Below, piece after piece: positions 23,031 through 30,482 of a stretch of DNA of 30,741 bases. A program made the position numbers and the translations under genes. This DNA is from a virus. The stretch is from positions 1 through 30,741 of IMG/VR virus record IMGVR_UViG_3300017769_000074. One strand, written 5' to 3'. The notes below the pieces were generated by a model. It saw only the letters and a list, made by a program, of their open reading frames with translations. It did not search any database and was not told the DNA's origin. The number at the start of each line of letters is the position of its first letter. Positions within the stretch are counted from its first letter, which is position 1.

Positions 23031-23326
23031 TGGCAGAATATCAAGGTAAATCAGTTAGACTTAATAAACCATCAAGAATTACAAAAGGTGAAGCAGGGTA
23101 TGGCAGAAAGAAGTTTAAGGTATATGTGCAAGATGGTGACAAAGTTAAAAAGGTAATGTTTGGTGACCCAAAAATGAAGATTAAAAGATTTTCTGATAAA
23201 GATAGAAGAAAGTTTGATTCAAGATTTAATTGTGCGACAGCTAAAGATAAAACAAAAGCAAGATATTGGTCATGCAAAATGTGGCAAAAAAATAAAACTG
23301 TTACAGAAGTATTAAGTGGGAGTTGA
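23030..23326 (+). CDS. Small basic protein next to portal
   Basis: 98 residues, start overlapping the portal stop (TAATG). The sequence is Lys/Arg-rich with a conserved-looking core 'SRITKGEAGYGRKKFKVYVQ', a DPKMKIKRFSDKDRRKFDSR segment, and 'ARYWSCKMW' near the end. Similar small proteins occur beside portal or capsid genes in other marine phages. Function is not established; possibly a head protein. Confidence 0.6.
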   Translation: MAEYQGKSVRLNKPSRITKGEAGYGRKKFKVYVQDGDKVKKVMFGDPKMKIKRFSDKDRRKFDSRFNCATAKDKTKARYWSCKMWQKNKTVTEVLSGS

Positions 23327-23333
23327 TGGTTTA

Positions 23334-24065
23334 ATGTCAGACCAACTTTTTATAGAACAAAACTCTGAACTTGTTACAAGTATTTTGTTACAGGTACAGG
23401 AAGAAACTATAGAGCAGCTATACAAACTAAAAGGTCAAAAAACTGCTGAACAATTTTTAATATTTGTACAAGACTTAAATGTAAAAGAAATAATTAGAGC
23501 AAAATCTGCAAATGCAATAAACATATATGATGCTTCACATGGCACTATGTTACAAACTGTTCAAGGTTTTGCAGCAGTATCTGAAGAAACACTCACAGCA
23601 CTAAAAAACTACAGCACAGGCTCACTTTTAAATAAACTTGATGACATGGCACAGATAATCAAAAAAGAGGTTGTAAATGGCATTCTAGCAGGTAATCCTG
23701 TAACAACAGTATTGCAAGCAGTACAAAATCAAGCTGCATTAAGTCCTACACAGTTAAAAACCTTAATTGATACATCTATGAACGAATACAGCAGAAGTGT
23801 TACTAAAGTTATGGTAGATAAGATGCCACAGGAAACAAAATATGTTTATATAGGTGCATTAGATGAGAAAACAAGACCTGAGTGCCTAGAATATATGTCA
23901 GCAGGTGAATTAACTAAAGATGAAATAGAGTCAAGAGGTTGGGGAGATAGCTTTATAAATGGTGGTGGTTATAACTGTAGGCACAAGTGGGAGATTGCTG
24001 TACAAGATAAGTTTGCACATGACCCTGAGGGTGCAAAGAAAATAATAGATAAAAGCAAAAACTAA
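23334..24065 (+). CDS. Minor capsid protein, MuF-like
   Basis: 243 residues from the ATG at 23334; an in-frame GTG at 23316 overlapping the upstream gene is the alternative. The C-terminal region has the MuF pattern: YIGALDEKTRPECLEYM, then 'NGGGYNCRHKWE', i.e. D-x-x-T-R-P-x-C and a second Cys/Arg/His motif. MuF proteins are minor head proteins encoded after the portal and injected or involved in head assembly. The N-terminal half is helical. Confidence 0.75.
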   Translation: MSDQLFIEQNSELVTSILLQVQEETIEQLYKLKGQKTAEQFLIFVQDLNVKEIIRAKSANAINIYDASHGTMLQTVQGFAAVSEETLTALKNYSTGSLLNKLDDMAQIIKKEVVNGILAGNPVTTVLQAVQNQAALSPTQLKTLIDTSMNEYSRSVTKVMVDKMPQETKYVYIGALDEKTRPECLEYMSAGELTKDEIESRGWGDSFINGGGYNCRHKWEIAVQDKFAHDPEGAKKIIDKSKN

Positions 24066-24547
24066 TGGCAGAGAAGGGCAAAAGATTTAAGATACCTACA
24101 CCATTATTTGATAGAGAAGCATTTGAATTGTTTGAAGGGGTTGCAGTAAATGAATACAGAAAGATTACATTTGATAAGTCAAATCCAAGAATGGCTGATG
24201 ATAGACCTTTTCCTAAATATTCAAAAGCATATGAGAAAAGAAAGAAAGCAGGCAAACTTCGCAGGCAAAACTCAAGCTATGCTAATTCAACAGCACCATA
24301 TGTAGTAGGTGACCTAGCTAATGATACTAATTCTAGCTTTGATGCAAAAAAAGACTCTATATATATAAATTGGTCATCTCATGGTTACAAGCTACAGCAT
24401 TTAAGAAACAATGGCAGAATATTAACTAGCAGGCAGCACCCTATCAATCCAAAGGTTATAAAAAAACTAATGCCTAACTTCAACAAAGAACTCAAAAGAA
24501 TAATGCCTAAGGGCAAACACACCATAACTATTGGTAAGAAAAGATAA
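24065..24547 (+). CDS. Putative virion morphogenesis protein
   Basis: 160 residues, start overlapping the MuF-like stop (TAATG). It is basic, with 'MADDRPFPKYSKAYEKRKKA' in the middle and a 'QHPINPKVIKKLMPNFNKEL' segment, resembling small neck or virion morphogenesis proteins that lie after MuF genes. No catalytic motif. It is the last gene before the conserved leader copy B. Confidence 0.5.
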   Translation: MAEKGKRFKIPTPLFDREAFELFEGVAVNEYRKITFDKSNPRMADDRPFPKYSKAYEKRKKAGKLRRQNSSYANSTAPYVVGDLANDTNSSFDAKKDSIYINWSSHGYKLQHLRNNGRILTSRQHPINPKVIKKLMPNFNKELKRIMPKGKHTITIGKKR

Positions 24548-24596
24548 TAGTTATATTTATTTCTCCTTAATAAAACAAAAAAAAATATAAAAATGC

Positions 24597-24645
24597 TTGC
24601 TTCGTAAAATTAAAAGTGCGAACTTATGACAGGTTAAGGAAACAA
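24597..24645 (+). promoter_or_regulatory. Early-type promoter/leader element, copy B
   Basis: TTGCTT (24597-24602), then AACTTAT (24621-24627), 3 nt, AGGTTAAGGAAACAA (24631-24645). The block matches copy A at 15142-15166 with identical spacing and is preceded by the same A-rich ATATAAAA run. It lies in a 115-base gap upstream of an isolated small gene whose 3' end carries a strong terminator. Confidence 0.55.
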
Positions 24646-24662
24646 ACAAACAGGAGATTAAA

Positions 24663-24974
24663 ATGAAAACTACATTAAAATTAGATAAAATAGAAAAAAG
24701 TGGAAGTGGTGTAAAATTTGCCCACATTATGGTAACTATTGATACATCAGAAGAAAAAAATGGATTTGCTAAAGCACATTGGGATTTAATATGTACCTCA
24801 ATGGCTACAAGAATTAAGGGCAATCATCATATTAATAGTTTAAAATGGTTTCTTGAAGTATTAGAAAAAGAAACTAAAACAAGTGTTTCGTTAGAATCAA
24901 GAATAAGAGTATTTGCTAAAAAAGTAATAGATGCAGACGATTTGATGGATAAAACACAAGACATAACAATATAA
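24663..24974 (+). CDS. Isolated small gene with its own leader and terminator (moron-like), unknown
   Basis: 103 residues, start after CAGGAGATTAAA. The product has a beta-rich N-terminus (KTTLKLDKIEKSGSGVKFAH, then IMVTID) and helical C-terminus (SLKWFLEVLEKETKTSVSLE ... RVFAKKVIDADDLMD). It interrupts the head gene cluster between a morphogenesis candidate and scaffold. A promoter/leader identical in design to the early one precedes it, and an intrinsic terminator follows. It would thus be expressed early and independently. Function unknown; accessory role such as host modulation is inference. Confidence 0.65.
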   Translation: MKTTLKLDKIEKSGSGVKFAHIMVTIDTSEEKNGFAKAHWDLICTSMATRIKGNHHINSLKWFLEVLEKETKTSVSLESRIRVFAKKVIDADDLMDKTQDITI

Positions 24975-24994
24975 ATCCTACTAAAATAGCAAAG

Positions 24995-25031
24995 AAAAGC
25001 CCTGAGTGTAATGCTTGGGGTTTTTTGTTTT
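24995..25031 (+). terminator. Intrinsic terminator after isolated gene
   Basis: AAAAGCCCTGAG (24995-25006) pairs with CTTGGGGTTTT (25014-25024) around a 7-nt loop, including three consecutive C-G pairs and some G-U pairs, and is followed by a T-rich stretch (TTTTTTGTTTT in total). This is the most convincing Rho-independent terminator of the window. Confidence 0.75.
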
Positions 25032-25043
25032 AAAAATAAATAT

Positions 25044-25072
25044 TTGTTGTAATTGTTTTTTATTTATATTAT
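25044..25072 (+). promoter_or_regulatory. Promoter candidate for scaffold/capsid operon
   Basis: TTGTTG (25044-25049), 17 nt, TATTAT (25067-25072). It lies directly after the terminator and 39 bases before the scaffold ATG, where a new transcript would be needed for the highly expressed capsid gene. The region is very AT-rich, so chance matches are possible. Confidence 0.45.
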
Positions 25073-25111
25073 AAAGATAGTTTAATAACTAATACTCACA
25101 AAAGAGGTAAA

Positions 25112-25687
25112 ATGTCAGAAGATAACACAACTCAAACTGAAGCAAATCAGGCACAACAACCTAGCACAGAAGCTAGTAAAAACAATGTATCAGATGGTAT
25201 TCCTAAGTCAAGATTTGATGAGGTTAATAATCAGAAAAATGATTATAAGACTCAAGTAGAAGAACTACAGGCTCAACTTGACAAACATAAAGCAAATCAA
25301 GAAGCAACTCGCAAAGCAAAGCTAGAAAAAGAAGGTGAGTACAAGACACTTCTTGAAGAAACTAATGTTAAACTAGAAGCAGCACAAGCTGACTCTAAAG
25401 CATGGGGTGAATATAAAACTAATAAAAGAAACACTCTCATGGAGCAAATAACTGAAGATTCAGACAAATCTATAGCTGAAAGCTTACCATTGGAAAAATT
25501 GGAGTTGTATGTAAGTAAACTTAACAAAGGAAGTAGTTTACCCACTAACAATGCAAGAGCAGCAAGTCAAGCACCACAAGGTAATTTTGGTGGCTATGAT
25601 TCTATTGTAGAATTTGCTTCAAAAGACCCAAAAGGTGCAGAAAAATACTTAGCTGAAAATGTGCAAGGTTATAAGTGGGGTAAATAA
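25112..25687 (+). CDS. Capsid scaffolding protein
   Basis: 191 residues, start after AAGAGGTAAA. It has the usual scaffold layout: low-complexity Gln/Thr/Ala-rich N-terminus, a coiled coil around residues 40-95 (YKTQVEELQAQLDKHKANQE ... GEYKTLLEETNVKLEAAQAD) and a Gly/Ser/basic C-terminal end that probably binds the capsid protein (YLAENVQGYKWGK). It is encoded immediately upstream of the major capsid protein. There is no protease motif. Confidence 0.8.
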   Translation: MSEDNTTQTEANQAQQPSTEASKNNVSDGIPKSRFDEVNNQKNDYKTQVEELQAQLDKHKANQEATRKAKLEKEGEYKTLLEETNVKLEAAQADSKAWGEYKTNKRNTLMEQITEDSDKSIAESLPLEKLELYVSKLNKGSSLPTNNARAASQAPQGNFGGYDSIVEFASKDPKGAEKYLAENVQGYKWGK

Positions 25688-25720
25688 TTTCTTTTATAAT
25701 TAAATTTTAGGAGAAAAAAA

Positions 25721-26647
25721 ATGGCTCAAACTAGTAACGTAAGTGATGTTGGTGTAAGTGCAGGTGGATTAGGTGTAGCTATTGCAGCAGCGATAGTGCA
25801 ACTTAATAAAGCAGCAGTCACACCACAATGTATAACAATGGTTTCTGCACCACAAGGTACAAACACAGTTAAATTCCCACTATATACAAAGCATGATGTA
25901 ACTAATGCTAATTATGGTGTAAAGAATATGGCTTCAGGAGCAGAAGAAACTGATGCTAACTTAACATCTATAGAAACTACTGCTGTTAGCTTAGAAGTCT
26001 TAAGAAATGCTATTAGAGCAGAAATTAGTGACTTAGCAGCATATGGTAACGAAGATGCTTTAATGGTAAATGCAGGAACTCAATTAGGTAATGATATTGC
26101 AAAAGAATTTGACCTAAATGTATGTGCTTTATTTGATGGGTTTGCTACAAGTAAAGGCACATCAACACATGGTTTAAAATTTGTTGATATTATGGATGCA
26201 TTAGCTTCACTAGAAGCAAATGATGCTCCAAGACCTTATCATGCAGTACTACACCCACAGCAAATGTATGGCTCATTTGGTTTGTCAAATGAATTTGGCT
26301 CATCAACATTAAATGAAAGTAATGCTTCATTTAATGGTATTGGCAGCACAGGTGGTGTTGGTGAACAGTTTTTAGGTGCAGGATTTGTTACTTCTTTAGC
26401 AGGTATCAATATCTACACCTCAACATCAGTACCTGATGGTGGTGATGCAACAGAGAAGAAGGGTGCAATCTTTTCATCTACTGCTATTGGTTGTGGATAT
26501 ATTGACCAAGGTGGTGGTAACTTTGTGCAAATGGCTCAGGAAAGAGAAGAGAAGAGTGCAAAGACTATCATGGTTGCAAATGCTTACTATGCTGTATCAG
26601 AACTTGTAGACCTACATGGTGTAGAAATACATACTGAAATATCATAA
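25721..26647 (+). CDS. Major capsid protein
   Basis: 308 residues, start after TTAGGAGAAAAAAA, a strong ribosome binding site. It follows scaffold and has the expected length and composition for an HK97-fold capsid subunit without a large N-terminal delta domain. Recognisable segments include an N-arm ('GGLGVAIAAAIVQLNKAAVT'), a central 'AAYGNEDALMVNAGTQLGND' helix and 'PYHAVLHPQQMYGSFG'. A 9-bp hairpin follows the gene. Family is assigned by synteny and general pattern. Confidence 0.75.
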   Translation: MAQTSNVSDVGVSAGGLGVAIAAAIVQLNKAAVTPQCITMVSAPQGTNTVKFPLYTKHDVTNANYGVKNMASGAEETDANLTSIETTAVSLEVLRNAIRAEISDLAAYGNEDALMVNAGTQLGNDIAKEFDLNVCALFDGFATSKGTSTHGLKFVDIMDALASLEANDAPRPYHAVLHPQQMYGSFGLSNEFGSSTLNESNASFNGIGSTGGVGEQFLGAGFVTSLAGINIYTSTSVPDGGDATEKKGAIFSSTAIGCGYIDQGGGNFVQMAQEREEKSAKTIMVANAYYAVSELVDLHGVEIHTEIS

Positions 26648-26656
26648 ATCAATACA

Positions 26657-26682
26657 TAAGGGTGGTGTAAAAGCCACCCTTA
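26657..26682 (+). terminator. Hairpin after major capsid gene
   Basis: TAAGGGTGG (26657-26665) and CCACCCTTA (26674-26682) are a perfect 9-bp inverted repeat with an 8-nt loop, ten bases after the capsid stop. The following bases (CTTATATATG) are not U-rich enough for efficient termination, so it may stabilise the capsid mRNA or reduce downstream expression. The next gene starts eight bases after it without a ribosome binding site. Confidence 0.55.
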
Positions 26683-26689
26683 CTTATAT

Positions 26690-26956
26690 ATGTCAAACAA
26701 TAAAAAAGATATAGGAAATTTAAACAACAAGAATCTAGGGGTACAACTTGACCCTGACAACAAACTAAAACTTGTTGAGGATAAAGACAAAGGTCAGCAA
26801 GCATATTACAAAGGTAAAAAAATTAAGTATTTAGATTATATGCAAGAAGTTACTGATAGAGTGCATAGAAATAAATCAGGCAAAGGTGCAGATAACATAG
26901 GCATTTTTGGTGGTGTAAGTTTTGATAAAAATGGTAACATAACAGGAGATGTATAG
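26690..26956 (+). CDS. Small structural-region protein, unknown
   Basis: 88 residues, from the ATG at 26690, which has no visible ribosome binding site and follows the capsid hairpin. It is Lys/Asn/Asp-rich and hydrophilic (NNKKDIGNLNNKNLGVQLDP, then a 'GQQAYYKGKKIKYLDYMQEV' segment). No motif is recognised. It may be a head completion or linker protein. Translation may depend on read-through coupling or RNA folding. Confidence 0.55.
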   Translation: MSNNKKDIGNLNNKNLGVQLDPDNKLKLVEDKDKGQQAYYKGKKIKYLDYMQEVTDRVHRNKSGKGADNIGIFGGVSFDKNGNITGDV

Positions 26957-27115
26957 ATGCCAAGTAAAAAGAAAGAAGTTAAAGAAGTAAAAAAAGTAGA
27001 ATCAGTTATGAAATATAAAATTACAAAACCTAATGGCAAAGTTATTTATAGAGAAGGATTAGGTGATTATGTTAAAGTATATAAATCTAAAGGTTGTAAA
27101 GTGGAGGAAGTGTAA
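26957..27115 (+). CDS. Small Lys-rich protein, unknown
   Basis: 52 residues, ATG directly after the TAG of the previous gene, with AGGAGATGTATAG upstream. Lys/Val/Glu-rich N-terminus (MPSKKKEVKEVKKVESVM) and a beta-like part (KYKITKPNGKVIYREGLG). The next ATG follows its stop immediately. Such small proteins can be head or tail completion proteins. Function unknown. Confidence 0.55.
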   Translation: MPSKKKEVKEVKKVESVMKYKITKPNGKVIYREGLGDYVKVYKSKGCKVEEV

Positions 27116-27421
27116 ATGATATTTAAACCTGTCACAACAGAAGCAGCACTTGGCACATCAACAGGTGCAGCATCAAATGTATCATCAAGTGAGTTTGTTA
27201 AGTTATTCAATTCTGCTAACCAAAACACACAGCATTTAGTAACACTAGAACAAGCAGATGGTACAGATATAGGAACATTCACAGTAGGTGGGCATGAATC
27301 AATAATTATTCACAAAGAGCCTACTGATAAATTGTTTGCAGCAGATGCAGCAGTACTAGCTTGTGGAGTTGTAGTTATTGATGTATCTCAACCAAGAGTA
27401 TTTAGCAAGCCTATCAAATAA
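27116..27421 (+). CDS. Putative head decoration / completion protein
   Basis: 101 residues, preceded by GTGGAGGAAGTGTAA. Beta-rich with few charges and a 'LVTLEQADGTDIGTFTVGGH' core, like small beta-sandwich proteins found after capsid genes. It ends with TAATG, coupling it to the lysozyme gene. A decoration or surface role is inferred from position and composition. Confidence 0.5.
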   Translation: MIFKPVTTEAALGTSTGAASNVSSSEFVKLFNSANQNTQHLVTLEQADGTDIGTFTVGGHESIIIHKEPTDKLFAADAAVLACGVVVIDVSQPRVFSKPIK

Positions 27422-27828
27422 TGCCAAACCTTATTGACAAAATAAAAGAGTCAGAAGGGTTTAGAGCAACTGTATATAAATGCACAGAAGGTTATGACAC
27501 TATTGGGTATGGTTTTACAGTTAAAGATTTAGTTTTAGGTGAAGATATTTGCGATATGATACTAGAAAGAAAAATTGCAGAACTAAAACTTAAGATAGAC
27601 CAATACTTTCCTTTTTATAGCGATATGCCTGAACAAGCACAAGACATAGTATTAGAAATGTGTTATCAATTAGGCATTTATGGCTTTTCAAAGTTTAAAA
27701 AAACAATAGACCATCTTATGAGAAAAGACTACAAAGCAGCTTCTTTAGAAATGCTAGATAGTAAATGGGCAAGACAAACACCTAATAGAGCAAAGAAGTT
27801 ATCTAACCACATGAAAAATGTCAGATAG
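27421..27828 (+). CDS. Endolysin, GH24 (T4-type) lysozyme
   Basis: 135 residues. It hydrolyses the MurNAc-GlcNAc bond of peptidoglycan. The active-site block SEGFRATVYKCTEGYDTIGY aligns with T4 lysozyme: Glu12 = catalytic Glu11, Thr27 = Thr26, while Cys21 replaces Asp20. The family spacing E-8-x-5-T is preserved. There is no signal peptide or membrane segment, so release depends on a holin. The C-terminal helix pair (DYKAASLEMLDSKWARQTPN) is as in the family. It overlaps the phosphoesterase gene by 11 bases. Confidence 0.85.
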   Translation: MPNLIDKIKESEGFRATVYKCTEGYDTIGYGFTVKDLVLGEDICDMILERKIAELKLKIDQYFPFYSDMPEQAQDIVLEMCYQLGIYGFSKFKKTIDHLMRKDYKAASLEMLDSKWARQTPNRAKKLSNHMKNVR

Positions 27829-29014
27829 ATTTGGATGCCCAAACTGTTACAGTATACAATTAATTAAAAGTGGTTGGGAGCATGGCAAGCAAAGATATAA
27901 ATGCAAAAGATGTGGACACAGGACAGTACATCCTGTAAGTGATGTAGAATTACTTAGAGAAAATGTAAGATACAGAAAAGAAAAGCAGAAAGCACAAGAT
28001 GTTAACAGGATTGAAAGAAAGGCTTTTAGGGAACACACAAGAATTGAAAATGCTGTAACTGAATACAGCAAAGAGTTAAAAAAGCTATTTGAAAAATATA
28101 AACTTAACAAAGTTACTAAAATACATAAAAGCACAAGCAAGGCAGTTGGTGTAATACAATTTAGTGATTTGCATTTTAATGAGTTAGTTAACCTTGAGAA
28201 TAACAAGTATGATTTTAGTGTTGCTGCTAAAAGATGTCAATATTTTGTTAAGAAAGCTAAACAATACTTCAAGAATGCTAATATAACGAATGTAGTTGTG
28301 GCTTTAACAGGAGATATGCTAAATTCTGATAGAAGGTTAGATGAACTACTAAATCAAGCTACAAACAGGGCAAAAGCAACATTCTTATCAGTAGACATAA
28401 TGCAACAAGTTCTACTAGACTTAAACAAAGATTTTAATTTATCAGTTGCAAGTGTAGTAGGTAATGAGGGTAGAGCAAATCAAGAATTAGGTTGGAGTAG
28501 TTCAGTTGCCACAGATAATTATGACTACACTATATTTAACTGTCTTAGATTTTTATTTAAAAAAACAAATGTAGAGTTTATAGATGGAGACCCAAGTGAG
28601 ATTGTGGTTAATGTAGCAGGACAAAATCTTTTACTGATACATGGTCATGGTGGATTAAGAGGTGGCTTAGAAAAAGCAATTAATCAAATAATGGGTAGAT
28701 ATGCTAGTAAGGGAATAGAAGTTGATTATGTAATTTTTGGTCATGTTCATTCTGCAAGAGTAGGAGATAATTATGGTAGGTCATCAAGTATGGTAGGTGC
28801 TAATGATTATTCAGATAAAGCATTAAACCTTACAGGCAGAGCATCGCAAAATTGTTACATATTTTACAATAATGGAAACAGAGATGGAATTAAAGTAGAT
28901 TTACAAAATGTTAGTAACAAAGGATACAATATTGATAAAAGTTTGGAAGCATACAATGCAAAATCAGCCAATAAATCACAAAGTACACATACAATCTTCA
29001 AAGTTGTTGTATAG
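27818..29014 (+). CDS. Zinc-ribbon metallophosphoesterase
   Basis: 398 residues. The N-terminus has a zinc ribbon (CPNC at 7-10, CKRC at 29-32) of the type found at the start of IS1-like transposases, then a basic helical linker (40-105). The calcineurin-like phosphoesterase domain shows its metal motifs in order: DLH (117-119), GD (165-166), GNEGR (215-219, in place of the usual GNH), HGH (275-277) and GHVH (308-311). A DNA-directed phosphodiesterase or nuclease is suggested by the ribbon. It sits between lysozyme and holin candidates, an odd place for such an enzyme. Confidence 0.75.
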   Translation: MSDRFGCPNCYSIQLIKSGWEHGKQRYKCKRCGHRTVHPVSDVELLRENVRYRKEKQKAQDVNRIERKAFREHTRIENAVTEYSKELKKLFEKYKLNKVTKIHKSTSKAVGVIQFSDLHFNELVNLENNKYDFSVAAKRCQYFVKKAKQYFKNANITNVVVALTGDMLNSDRRLDELLNQATNRAKATFLSVDIMQQVLLDLNKDFNLSVASVVGNEGRANQELGWSSSVATDNYDYTIFNCLRFLFKKTNVEFIDGDPSEIVVNVAGQNLLLIHGHGGLRGGLEKAINQIMGRYASKGIEVDYVIFGHVHSARVGDNYGRSSSMVGANDYSDKALNLTGRASQNCYIFYNNGNRDGIKVDLQNVSNKGYNIDKSLEAYNAKSANKSQSTHTIFKVVV

Positions 29015-29061
29015 TACCTCCTATCTTATGTGTTGTATGCTCCAATATCTAGGAGAAAATT

Positions 29062-29211
29062 ATGTTAGATAGTATTAGACCATTGATGGCAGGAGCAAGT
29101 GGGATTACAGTAACTTGGATGGAATGGCTGCCTATAGCTGTTAGAGTGCTTGTAGGGTTGGCAACATTTGTATATATATGTGTTAAGATTTATAAGTTAG
29201 CTAAAAGCTAA
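29062..29211 (+). CDS. Holin candidate, small membrane protein
   Basis: 49 residues, start after TCTAGGAGAAAATT. The peptide has one clear transmembrane segment (WLPIAVRVLVGLATFVYICV) with a preceding amphipathic part and a short basic tail (KIYKLAKS). It overlaps the next gene by one base (TAATG). Size, hydrophobicity and proximity to the lysozyme suggest a holin or pinholin component. Confidence 0.6.
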   Translation: MLDSIRPLMAGASGITVTWMEWLPIAVRVLVGLATFVYICVKIYKLAKS

Positions 29212-29516
29212 TGGATTTTCTGACAATATTAGAGCAATATGGAATACCAATTTGTGTAGCAATAGCATTTGGTTTCTTTATATGGAAACAAAACAAGTTT
29301 ATCCAAGACCAACTAATGGAAGAACTTGATGAAAGGTTTAAGAGGTTAGAAGCTATACTTATAAAACTTATTGACCAACAAAAAAAAATGCAGATAGAGC
29401 AGAAAGGCATAGAAAAAAGTTACAAAGGTTTAGTAGATATTATATCAAAGCTAATGAACAAAAATAGTGGTAATGGTTTTAAAAACAAATTAGAAAAATT
29501 TATAAAAAATAATTAG
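29211..29516 (+). CDS. Membrane-anchored coiled-coil protein, holin-associated
   Basis: 101 residues, start overlapping the previous stop (TAATG). One N-terminal transmembrane segment (GIPICVAIAFGFFIWKQ) is followed by a long helical, charged region (MEELDERFKRLEAILIKLID ... KSYKGLVDIISKLMNK). This layout resembles BhlA/UviB-type holin-like proteins or an inner-membrane spanin. It probably works with the 49-residue protein in lysis. Confidence 0.55.
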   Translation: MDFLTILEQYGIPICVAIAFGFFIWKQNKFIQDQLMEELDERFKRLEAILIKLIDQQKKMQIEQKGIEKSYKGLVDIISKLMNKNSGNGFKNKLEKFIKNN

Positions 29517-29672
29517 ATGCTAAATAATAAGATAATCCAAAGTAAATTATTGGCAATGGAAGTAAGGCACAATGCACAATCTTTACAAATTAAAAAGTGC
29601 AGAAATGAAATAACTACCTTAAGAGCAAAAGTAAAAAAATTAGAAAAGGAGAAAAACAATGAAGTATGTTAA
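29517..29672 (+). CDS. Small coiled-coil protein in lysis region
   Basis: 51 residues, ATG directly after the upstream TAG. It is helical and basic with heptad-like pattern (LRAKVKKLEKEKNNE) and no membrane span. The 3' end overlaps the next gene in another frame. It may be an accessory lysis or structural protein. Function unknown. Confidence 0.5.
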   Translation: MLNNKIIQSKLLAMEVRHNAQSLQIKKCRNEITTLRAKVKKLEKEKNNEVC

Positions 29673-29826
29673 ACTAATATCACAGATAGTATGGAAAGCA
29701 CTAATAACATTACTACCTGTAGGTTGGAAAAAACAATTAATACTAGCAGTTCTAGATTGGGCAGTTAAATCAACTAAGACAAAAGTAGATGATAAATTAT
29801 TTGAAGCAATTAAAAGCAAGCTATAG
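29659..29826 (+). CDS. Small amphipathic protein upstream of fibre gene
   Basis: 55 residues, start after AAAAGGAGAAAAACA, inside the end of the previous gene. The N-terminal ~30 residues are hydrophobic/aromatic (ISQIVWKALITLLPVGWKKQ, then LILAVLDWAV), followed by a Lys-rich tail. It may associate with membranes. Its TAG stop overlaps the GTG start of the fibre gene. Function unknown; an antiholin-like or lysis accessory role is only a guess. Confidence 0.5.
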   Translation: MKYVKLISQIVWKALITLLPVGWKKQLILAVLDWAVKSTKTKVDDKLFEAIKSKL

Positions 29827-30482
29827 TGAGCAAAAAAGTAACATTAGAAAACTCACTAGACACACACCTTAAACCACTTAAGGTAGATGATGACACTTTG
29901 CCTATAGAGGTATCTAAAGATGATATAAGAATTTCTCAATCATTAGATGTTAATGGAGATTTAAATGCTAAAGGTAATATAAATTTACAAGGCAACAGTA
30001 TAAACTTTGAAAATAATTCAACTATTAATGCTTCAACGACTGAAGGCAGATTATCTTTTTTACTTAATGATATTGAAATAAAAGATATTAATGCTTCTCC
30101 AAGAATTTTTATGGTAACTACAGCAGGAAATGACCCACACATTGTTTTATACCAAGGTGGCTCAAGTATTAAAACATTAGCTATGACAGGTGATGATAGT
30201 GGTACATTTATGATAGGTAATGGTCAAGATAATAGTTTGCCTATATGGACTATACAAAATGATGGCAATGTAAATCAAGATGGTACATTGAAAATAAAAG
30301 AAACTGCTTCTGCTGTAGCAGATACAGCAGCTTATGGTCAGGTTTGGGTAAAAAGTGATACACCTAATAATTTATACTTTACAAATGATGCAGGTAATGA
30401 TGTACAGATAACTAATGGTGCATCTTTAGCAGGTGGTAGTTCAGGATTAAATCCTATAATAGCAAGTATGATTTTTGGTTAA
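29826..30482 (+). CDS. Tail fibre / appendage protein (complete copy)
   Basis: 218 residues, GTG start overlapping the upstream stop (TAGTG). It has a repetitive N-terminal shaft (LDVNGDLNAKGNINLQGNSI), a middle beta region and a C-terminal domain that matches the truncated gene at the left window edge (ADTAAYGQVWVKSDTPNNLY). The repeat of Gly/Asn-rich beta turns is typical of trimeric fibre shafts. It begins the fibre block, which in a circular genome continues at position 1. Confidence 0.7.
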   Translation: MSKKVTLENSLDTHLKPLKVDDDTLPIEVSKDDIRISQSLDVNGDLNAKGNINLQGNSINFENNSTINASTTEGRLSFLLNDIEIKDINASPRIFMVTTAGNDPHIVLYQGGSSIKTLAMTGDDSGTFMIGNGQDNSLPIWTIQNDGNVNQDGTLKIKETASAVADTAAYGQVWVKSDTPNNLYFTNDAGNDVQITNGASLAGGSSGLNPIIASMIFG

